From assembly GCF_022605725.1 (NCBI RefSeq), contig NC_065551.1:19902001-19966000 (forward strand): a DNA stretch of 64,000 nucleotides, in the 5' to 3' direction. This DNA comes from Anthonomus grandis grandis (Eukaryota > Arthropoda > Insecta > Coleoptera > Curculionidae). The notes below the pieces were generated by a model. The model was not told where the DNA came from, searched no databases, and saw only the letters and a program-made list of their open reading frames with translations. The position numbers were made by a program, and so were the translations under genes. Positions 56,483-64,000 of the stretch are shown here, in pieces; the stretch's first letter is position 1; every line of letters starts with the position of its first letter.

Positions 56483-56610
56483 ACGAACTTAATAAATATA
56501 CCGGAATTCTGCCAATTCTATAAAAAGGAAATGACCACTCCTAGGGGGCCGCCATTTTGGGTGATTGTGTCCTTTCGATGTTGGCTACTCTGACAAATTT
56601 CAGTTGTGCC
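56483..56610 (+). repeat. Inverted-repeat arm A, ~128 bp
   Basis: It matches the reverse complement of 57358-57490. Shared landmarks are ACGAACTTAATAAATATACC, AAATGACCACT-CCT, GGCCGCCATTTT, TTGTGTCCTTT and CACTCTGA/TACTCTGA. It is GC-richer than its flanks. Which element it belongs to is unknown. Confidence 0.85.
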
Positions 56611-57357
56611 AATCGTAGGGAAACAAAATAATTAAAGTTTTTGAGAGGTTATGTTTACAAATACAAAACAGAAAATTACATTTAGTTAAGAATTTAAGAT
56701 AGTTGCGTTAAATCTGTGATTTTTCTTGTACTTCTTTAAGAATTTCGTTAAAATTTATGAAAGTAATCCTCTTCTAAAATGAGACCAAGTTTTAATTAAC
56801 TTGGGATAGATGCATGCACTTTAAAATATTTGTTTTATTATTCTGATAGTTTTGAATCTTATAAATCCTAATGCCATGAAAATGATGATATTCATCTAAA
56901 TTTTTGCATGTATTAACAAATTCAGTTAAAAACACTTCTATTTTCTTTCTATTTTTACTGTTACGACTTTTACTTTCCTTCTATGTACAGTATTTTTACA
57001 TTAATAGTTACAACCATCTATAAAAATCAAAATATAGATGATTTTATGAGGGTGTGTATAGTAATATAATAAAAAATAGCAAGGGTTTTTATAGTAAAAA
57101 TAAACAACTCTATATATTATTCTATCATAAAAACAGACAGACAATAATTCGGTTTTGAGAAACAGTAAACCAAGTACGTTCAAATAAGGATGGTGACATT
57201 ATTCACCTATTAAATAAGGAGGAAGCTATATCGCCTGTTGCAGACGATATACCCAAGCGTTGTTTACAAATCGCCAAAAACTAGGCAATCCGCTATACTT
57301 ATACGTCAAGCGTCAGCGTCGTCAACTTCATTACCGTTATTTAATATATTTTTTGTT
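56611..57357. other. Spacer between the inverted-repeat arms, no gene
   Basis: About 750 bases of AT-rich sequence with no recognisable coding region. A GC-richer segment at 57,240-57,330 next to arm B (TCAAGCGTCAGCGTCGTC) may be part of the repeat. Confidence 0.5.
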
Positions 57358-57490
57358 GGCAACACTAAAAATGTTCAGAGTGACCAACAAAGGACACAAC
57401 AACTATAAAAATGGCGGCCACCAGGAAGTGGTCATTTTTGGGTATCGTGGCTATATGCATTAGCAATCCAGGTATATTTATTAAGTTCGT
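57358..57490 (-). repeat. Inverted-repeat arm B, ~133 bp
   Basis: Partner of 56483-56610 in the opposite orientation, with perhaps one difference in five and small indels. Directly outside it on the minus strand is an 83-codon open frame (57754-57503) that I do not recognise; it has no start-site or splice support. Confidence 0.85.
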
Positions 57491-58084
57491 GAGTACAGGT
57501 TGTCAAGTTTTATTTACGCCATCTATATTAAACTGCGCATGCGGTAATAAATTGAGTAGGTTTACATTGTCCTTTTGAAATAATGGTAGGTTTAAATGGG
57601 TTAATGTCTGACGGCGTTTTGCTTTTAACGCCATTTTTAAGCTAAATAATCTGATTACATGTAGGGCTTCAACAAAGTTTCTGCCAATGATTTTATTTAG
57701 TGAAACAACATTCGGAATGTTGTAAAGTTTGGCCATTACTACATTTGCCAGCAATTTTCTACTATAGAAGACTACACATTTTAAAATTAGTATTTATTTC
57801 AGAACTGTGTGCTGTCTATTTTAAATAATGACCAAATGCAGATCTATTATCATTTAAAAGAGTATTAGAGGTACAGCGGAATCAAATAGAGTTTATTTTA
57901 CAATTCTATTTTTTTTACTACAAAAATTAACTGCGCTTCAGTGCAGTTAAACTAGTCTTGGGAAAAAAGTCGTTCACTTTAAAAAAATTTGAGTTAGGAA
58001 GGTTAACAGAGTCTGAAATCCGGACATACAGCGTCTGTGGAAATGAAAAAATAGTAGGAAGTCCGGATTTCAGCTGCAAGGCGA
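57491..58084. other. Unrecognised frame and AT-rich sequence, with a 13-bp hairpin
   Basis: The minus frame 57754-57503 (starts M-L-A-N-V-V-M-A-K-L-Y) is compositionally more even than most spurious frames here but matches nothing I know. CTGAAATCCGGAC (58013-58025) and its exact complement GTCCGGATTTCAG (58061-58073) form a perfect 13-bp stem with a 35-base loop just upstream of the non-LTR tail. Confidence 0.5.
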
Positions 58085-58620
58085 AGATCTAAAAAAACCA
58101 ATCATAGGCTCTAAACCTGTATTTGGCATAACATAAACCTCGGTTTGTGACAGTCTCAAAAAGTGGACTAAAGATGCGTATGAAAACTACGGAAACCAAC
58201 TACCGAGGCTAAATCATAGCAAGGCGATGCTGAAAAGTCCATCAGCCACTTTTACATGCAGGATACTAAAATTCAGTAGAAGCCAATTTAGAATAGTGAC
58301 AATATTACTCACGATACAAGAAATATTCCGTGAAGAACCTTTGTGTAGACTTTGCGAAGAGGACAATAAATCAGCCTCTTATATAATCTTCGAGTGAGTC
58401 GATCGCTGGAGGAAGCAAAACCTACTAAAGGAGAAGTTTCCGAGGAAGAAAACTCACAGAAAAACTAATAAAAAACTACTGCGCCTAGTAAATCTAACTG
58501 ACCTTTTCAATTAGGAAAACGGCAAGTAGGGATACAATAAGCATTCGGCTGCAGTTTCAGGGATTTTTTAAGACCTTGCCCTGTTGCAAAAATAAATAAT
58601 TTAATCAATCAATTAAGATT
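58085..58620 (+). pseudogene. Non-LTR ORF2 C-terminus of a Jockey/I-type element with RNase H-linked tail
   Basis: With one frame the plus strand gives N-H-S-K-A-M-L-K-S-P-S, then L-K-F-S-R-S-Q-F-R-I-V-T-I-L-L-T, E-E-P-L-C-R-L-C-E-E-D-N-K-S-A-S-Y-I-I-F and K-L-L-R-L-V-N-L-T-D-L-F. This is the conserved tail after the RNase H domain in many insect non-LTR elements (L-T-G-H ... C-R-x-C-x-x-x-x-E-x-x-x-H-I-x-x-x-C). The H-C of the zinc motif is lost (the region reads I-F-E-stop-V-D-R). The UTR carries the usual A-T-A-C-A-A-T block and ends near 58,610 with AATAAATAATTT. Only the 3' ~500 bases of the element are present. Confidence 0.85.
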
Positions 58621-59999
58621 AACAATTAATTAGCTTACTTTTTTGTAAATAAATTTAAGAAAAAAAACTGAAGAAACAAATTTTCTTAGCTCAAAACAAT
58701 TCTTCACTTTTTAAGTTAATGATTTTTTTTAAATAATATTAAGCTGGAATGAATTTACTTATGAATATTCAGCATTTTGTTTGAAAAGAATTTTAGTATA
58801 TTACCTTAAATAGAAAAGGAATTTTTTAAGGAAAATAATAACATTTCTACTCAATTGGCCTATTGCCAACACTCATTTAATAGGTATGAATTCTATAAGG
58901 AATTTTCTTCTCTTAAAGCAATAATGACCAAAGGATATACTTAATTCCACAATGTATCTAATAATTGTCTATTATTTTCTAATATGACCTACTTCAAGAT
59001 ACACACAGAACAAATTCAAATACAGAATATCATTTATGGCCATTACATCAATAACTTACTAGAGTTTATTGTGTCTATTGGTGTCTCGTTTTCAAATGTA
59101 GAACACCTGATGCTAGTAAAAATTTTAATGGTCGTACGGGAGATAATTTATCGTAACTTAACAAATAGATATTATACGATTACAACACACATAAATAAAG
59201 GAAATACTTTCATTTCTTGCCAATGTACCGCAACGCAATCCGTCAGTTAACTTTTACTCGGACGATGTGTTGATGTTTCGGCTAGACGATAGTTTACCCT
59301 CAGGGATAATGTTGCAACTGTTGTATATCTGATTCGAGCGTTAGTGGTTATTTATTGCTATTAAATTGAATATCAGATCTCTACAATCTTTTAATTTGTA
59401 GATGTGGAATATGAAAAAGATACTATGTAAAGTTGAATATTAAACTTCATTAATTTTATAACCGTGAAAAAGTTCTTTTATCGATAATATAATTAAGAAG
59501 CTTATTTTAAGAAAATACGTTAAATGCCTGTTGAAAATTCAAGGTACCGTATATGCTTGATACCCAAGATCAAATGAATTATCCTATGGCTAAGAACCAT
59601 AGTACTTTCTAAGGAAAAACGTTTCACTGATCAAGCTGAAAACGCAATAAAATTATCACTAGTAAGGTTTTTTAAGTCTTTCGTCAATCATTAAGACCAG
59701 TAGAATTCATATTCTTATGTTAGTGTATAATAGCATAGGGCATCTTTAGGAAGTCTCATTTAGGTAAATTCAAATTTAAATTTTAATCTATTTATTGTCT
59801 AACAGGAATCTCATCCTTATTACTAAGACAATATATCAAAATATAAGTAATAACAATTCATATATCATGAAAAATAATAATAATCATATTTAAAAATATA
59901 ACTAATAGGTAATCATTAAATACGTTGAAGAAGAAAAAAAAATGTAACGGAGGCATATCAATTAAATAAGTTTACGATATTATTTGACAATAATTTTTT
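58621..59999. other. AT-rich, no gene seen
   Basis: The 88-codon plus frame at 58984-59250 has no recognisable domain. A mildly GC-richer segment lies at 59,205-59,345. No terminal repeats were found. Confidence 0.55.
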
Positions 60000-61600
60000 T
60001 AAAATGACGAGAAGACATATTAAAGAAATCGACATCCCGACTTAAATGGACCAAGTTAAATCAAGAGCATGCTTTGTATAAAGGCTCTTTCTTTGCTAAA
60101 TTTGTGCTATATGTTTGTAAGTAAAAAATGTTTTGTCTTCTAGCATTAATGTAAGGCACAACAAAGTGTAGAGCTGCTAGCCAGCGGGTAGCTAATATGA
60201 CCATTACACAATTTGAAAAAAAAGCAAACCTGCACAAATGGTTTCCTGATAAAGGGAACGCATATTGAATCTGCTAAGTAACAAGTGCTGATTGAATCCT
60301 TGTTCCAGATAAATTCCATCAGTTTTAAAAGCGATATACTTCAGAAATTTACGTAGAACAAATTCAAGTCTAACAATGTGAACAGTATAGTTTAGATACC
60401 AGAGTGGAGCCGCATAAAGTAATCGCGAATATATTAGGGAATTAAATAAGATTCTACTTGATATACTAGTGAAGTCTAGTGTAAGTAGCTGTTACGATAA
60501 AACCAAGAGATTTTAAAGATGACTTTATGATATTATCGATATGATTGCAAAAATGAAGCTTCTTGTCAATAGTGACACCCAAATCACGAACATAATCACA
60601 GTTAAAGAGAATTGTACCATTTAATGTATAGTCGAAGCTAATTACATTTTTTAGCAAAGAAATCGACATCTTTTTACACTTTTCAATATTGAGAGGAAGC
60701 CTTTTAATGTTGCACCAGTTGTAGATTAAATTAATATCATTTTGGAGAAGCAAACAGTCATCCCAATTAGTTACAATGCGAAATATCTTAAGGTCGTCAG
60801 CAAACAGAAGACTATTGCTAAAATAAACAAAACAAAAAATTGTACAAGATTAGAATGAAAACGAAACTTGGTAAGTTTCTGAGCAAGAAATCCATGGTCC
60901 ATCTTATCAAAGGCTTTGGTGAAGTCCGTGTAAATTACGTCTAGTTGACATTTATTATTTATAGCCTCATATGCAGTCTGAAAAAATGATGTTAGGTTAG
61001 TTACTGTAGATCTGGATTGAAAGAAACCATGCTGAATTGGTAAAATTAAATCTTTTACTTGGTGAAAGAGACTATTGTATAGGCAAATTTCAAAGACCTT
61101 AGAGAAGTTTGATAGTATGGAAATTGGACGATAGTTTTCCACCACATTTTTCTCTCCCGATTTAAAGATGGGACAAATTTTGTCAAATTTTCAATCTTTA
61201 GGAAAGGTGCTTGTACAAAGAAATATAGATATATAGATGTTATATTTTGAGAAAAGACATCATCATTAAATAAACTAGGGGAGGGTAGAGATTGATTAAA
61301 AACATTACCAAAAAAAAGTCGGCAAATGCATTGACTATTTCATCAGGGTTAGTTAAACTGATATTGTTAAAACTCATTGACCCAGGAATTCTAGATGTTC
61401 TTCGCCTTCGAATATTTAATTTAGCATAGAAGCTAGATACAGCGTCATTAACGTCAACTATATCATGCAATAAGTCCCATTGGATCTCAAAAATAAGCTA
61501 AGCTCTGAGAGTTAGCCTCAAACTTCCTTTGACTCTGGATATCAACTCTTACAAAAATAATATATCTAAGTAGTTTATCTAAATAACGTACTAATATGGT
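60000..61600 (-). pseudogene. Jockey/CR1-type non-LTR ORF2, FADD present, RT segment deleted
   Basis: From 61,600 down: a linker (S-L-T-N-P-D-E-I-V-N-A-F-A-D-F-F), then V-E-N-Y-R-P-I-S-I-L-S-N-F-S-K-V-F-E, IQHGFFQSRSTVTNLTSFFQ, YTDFTKAFDKMDH. After N-L-V-Q-F-F the frame shifts, and about 45 residues including the P-Q-G-S block are deleted. The sequence resumes at S-N-S-L-L-F-A-D-D-L-K-I-F with the catalytic box at 60804-60793 intact. LPLNIEKCKKMSISLLKN, VRDLGVTIDKKLHFCNHI and a decayed C-terminus to about 60,000 follow. The protein resembles that of the copy at 2.2-4.0 kb (both have QHGFFQ, TNL and FADDLKIF-type blocks), so the two may be one family. Confidence 0.92.
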
Positions 61601-63371
61601 GAGATCAGTAAAAGACTGCTATTAATATCGTTAATATATTCAATATGTTATCTTAAAGATGTCGGTTTAATACCATTTGCTATAGACATTATAAAGTTTA
61701 ATAAATATACATTTTGATTATCGCAATTAAGACAAATCGTCAAAAAATAGTAGTTTTTAATTTGTTTAAATCAGTTGCTCATCAATGATGAGACTTTTAA
61801 CCGGTATTTTTATGCTTACTAATTGTCAAGAGAACGAGATAAATCCGCCAATTAGATACAAAATTAGAATTCTAATGTCAAACTTCACCTAATCTAACTT
61901 CAGTTTTTTTTATTTCTTTTGCTTTCGCGTGCTTCGATTGTTTATAGTGTTGTATTTGTGGCTTATTAGGAGTTATTCGACATTTATTAATATCCGAGTT
62001 TTTAAGACATTAGGGTGATTTTTTGTTTAACTTTATGCAGTTTGGACGATGATTTGAGTGAATTCTGTACTAAAAACGTGTAAGTAAAAATGAGGAGAAA
62101 TAATTTGCAGAAATATTACATAGGCTAAAAGGGATATAAGGCAAAATCAAACAAGTCAAGACAATTCTAGCATTAACTCTGAGGACTGTGACGGTAGTTC
62201 GCAGAATATTGGTAAAATGAGTATTGGTGAACATTTAGGAAAAGTAGTAACTTTTTACTTCAACCTCAAAATTTAGTTGATTTAAATTTTAATATAAAGA
62301 TTTTACAAATTTTAATAATGTAGTAAGTTTCCATATTTTGATTGAGTAAACTTTATTATATGATTTATTTTTTAGGTAGTTGCCAAACTAATAATAACAA
62401 ATGAGCAAGCTCTAAATTATAATTCGTTGGGAAAAAAAGAAAAAATTAAGCTTGCAGTTATGAATATTAATATGATATCTGAATATACTGTGGATTAAAA
62501 GACACAACATTAGCAAAAACAAATGAAGAATGCGGGACAGTAAGTAGTGCGCGCGCACATTTGTCTTTCTCTCATACTCTCATAATCAATGTTTGAAATA
62601 AAGAAGTTTTACTTCAGTCGTGTGGTCTCAAGCGCACTAATTTTTTTTTAATAAATATTTCTAGAGTTCTTTATTTACTTTGTTTCTTAATTGCATTTAG
62701 TTTAATGTGATATTACTATACTTTGTGTATACCTGTTTCTTTTTTAGATTAAAAAAATATATTTTAAGATCTTTTTTACTTCGAAAAATAATTAAAAATG
62801 TGTGTAAATATTTTCTTGTTTTATTTACATGCAATTTTAATTTTAATTAGAAGTCGTATTTTTGTGAGTGTATAGATCAATTATTATCAAAGAAACCTAT
62901 TTCTTAGCCAACGTTTTGAAATATATATTATTCATTTTCAGGGCTCTACAATAGATAGAAAGAAATGGTGTTTAATTTTTTTCCCATCTTTTTCTATAAA
63001 TATTTTTTTAAAAATAATAAGAAATATAAATTAACATAAAATTGTAAAGGTAAGCTTTTAAACACATACTTTCATTAACACTACACGAAGTCGCAGTTTT
63101 CTCTCGTCAAATTAAAGAAAAAACATATTACAGGTATAAAAACGAAGACAACATAGTTAAATAGCGGTTACATAGTCGAGGTATTACAAAGAAACTATAA
63201 TATATAATAAAATAATTAAATAAAAATAATAAAATATATAAAGTGAAACAAACCGGTAAACTAGGGAAATTCACTACTAGCTGTAAAAACTACAGAAGAG
63301 AAATGGGTGATTAATTTATAAATAAAAATTCATATATTATATATACATATGATACATACATGACATATACA
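61601..63371. other. Mostly AT-rich; one possible two-exon relic (62,111-62,505)
   Basis: Apart from the relic listed separately I see no gene. A GCGCGCGCAC segment lies near 62,550. 62,980-63,370 is simple AT-rich sequence. Confidence 0.5.
62111..62505 (+). pseudogene. Possible DUF4806-like protein fragment, two exons
   Basis: A ~50-codon open stretch from about 62,125 (QDNSSINSEDCDGSSQNIGK, then M-S-I-G-E-H-L-G-K-V-V) is followed after an AT-rich gap by a TTTTTTAG acceptor (AG at 62374-62375). A second stretch ends in a stop at about 62,500: V-V-A-K-L-I-I-T-N-E-Q-A-L-N-Y-N-S-L-G-K-K-E-K-I. The T-N-E-x-x-x-x-Y-N-x-x-G-x-x-x-K pattern resembles the C-terminal block of DUF4806 proteins, an expanded and often transposon-associated insect family. 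The start and first donor are not clear, and it may equally be chance. Confidence 0.25.
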
Positions 63372-64000
63372 CATAGTCAATTATTGTATAGAACAAAATT
63401 ATTTTCCTGATCAGTGGAAATTATCAATAGGTAAGCCACTTCCGAAAGTAAAAAATCCAACTAACTATGGTAATCTAAGAATAATTAGTATATAACCGGC
63501 TTTGTCAAAAGTTTTCAAAAGGGTTCTATATAATCAGTTGATTGAGTACTGCGATGTGAATGAAATTATCATGGATACTCAGTGTGGCTTTAGAAAGAAT
63601 TTGAGTACTCATGTTGCCCTAATTGAAGTAACTGATGATATAATAACGTCAATCGATAAAAAGTTGTCTACTGCTTTGATTCTGTTAGACTTTTCGAAAG
63701 CGTTTGACACGATCAACCACGAACTTTTATTGGCGACACTGAAATTTTATGGACTTCTGGATGGTTCGGTGATGTTGATTAAATCATATCTTCATAACAG
63801 ATTTCAAAAAATATGTTCAAATAACTCTTTTTCCGAAGAAGCTATAATTTTATCAGGCGTACCTAAAGGGTCAATCCTGGGACCATTATTATTCATAATA
63901 TACACCTCAGATATACTTAAATCATTAAAGTACTGTAAATTGAGAGCTTTTGCCGATGATACCCAGGTTTATTTTCACTTCAATCATTATTTGCATGCAT
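63372..64000 (+). pseudogene. Non-LTR reverse transcriptase, young copy cut by the window edge
   Basis: Over 200 residues of Jockey/CR1-type RT are open with a single in-frame stop (TAA at 63493-63495, in I-I-S-I-stop-P-A-L). Blocks are Y-F-P-D-Q-W-K-L-S-I-G-K-P-L-P-K, C-G-F-R-K-N-L-S-T-H, L-D-F-S-K-A-F-D-T-I-N-H-E-L-L-L, S-G-V-P-K-G-S-I-L-G-P-L-L-F-I-I-Y and A-F-A-D-D-T-Q-V-Y with the catalytic box at 63949-63960. The Q of P-Q-G is K (CAA to AAA). The frame is still open at base 64,000, so the element continues. Relative to the other non-LTR pieces it looks recent. The sequence before 63,372 is not readable. Confidence 0.95.

Noticed and set aside
57503..57754. 83-codon minus frame next to inverted-repeat arm B
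   Set aside because: Fairly even composition, but no homology I recognise and no splice or promoter support; left as part of an unassigned stretch.
58984..59250. 88-codon plus frame
   Set aside because: I/N/Y-rich peptide with no domain in AT-rich sequence; likely chance.
1..64000. LTR retrotransposons, endogenous viruses, CRISPR arrays, prokaryotic operons
   Set aside because: No gag-pol or integrase motifs, no primer-binding site with paired LTRs, no spaced short repeats and no bacterial gene organisation were seen; all RT sequences are of non-LTR or Penelope type.

Overview
This window is eukaryotic nuclear DNA, very AT-rich, and almost certainly from an arthropod, most likely an insect. 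The evidence is the transposon mix: APE-type non-LTR retrotransposons of the Jockey/CR1 kind, RTE-type non-LTR elements, a Penelope-like element, Tc1-like and mariner transposons, piggyBac relatives and a PIF/Harbinger element, several of which show spliceosomal intron signals. There are no operons, Shine-Dalgarno sites, rRNA genes or CRISPR arrays. I cannot name the species.

The window is a transposon graveyard. I recognise about 16 non-LTR fragments, four piggyBac relics, four Tc1-like relics plus one Tc1-like element with both ends, one mariner with both ends and only two visible lesions, two older mariner/IS630-like copies, one Harbinger with both ends, one Penelope-like reverse transcriptase and two tRNA-derived SINE-like segments. 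Almost every reading frame is broken. The least damaged are the mariner at 34.4-35.7 kb and the non-LTR reverse transcriptase that runs off the right edge (63.4-64.0 kb).

Layout. 0-4.4 kb: Tc1 tail, piggyBac relic, and a Jockey/CR1 copy lying between ~65-bp inverted arms of Penelope type. 6-9.2 kb: Tc1 relic and a minus-strand non-LTR copy. 9.2-9.9 kb: a GC-rich island. 10-16 kb: minus-strand non-LTR pieces on both sides of a minus-strand piggyBac, then a plus-strand piggyBac. 16.7-23 kb: three non-LTR fragments and a complete-ended, internally deleted Tc1 element (19,405-20,555). 27-32 kb: RT fragment, IS630-like tail, RTE tail, Harbinger. 32.3-37.1 kb: RTE 5' and 3' pieces separated by Penelope and mariner sequence. 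38-41.2 kb: SINE and Tc1. 41.4-44.5 kb: a nearly full-length Jockey/CR1-like element. 46.2 kb: one candidate host exon. 47-54 kb: Tc1, two RT pieces, an IS630-like element. 55.9-58.6 kb: piggyBac fragment, a ~130-bp inverted-repeat pair, a non-LTR tail. 60-61.6 kb and 63.4-64 kb: further non-LTR copies.

Between the elements lie several patches of visibly higher GC and CpG content (near 4.5-4.9, 9.2-9.9, 24.9-25.3, 29.6-29.8, 37.6-38.1, 45.0-45.4 and 51.8-52.1 kb) with no transposon signature. They are the best candidates for old single-copy or regulatory host sequence. No complete host gene is visible. I found no clearly new multi-gene system. The items most worth checking are the Penelope-type inverted arms with a hammerhead-like fold, the Harbinger with a recoverable intron and subterminal repeats, the inverted-repeat pair near 57 kb and the isolated spliced exon at 46.2 kb.
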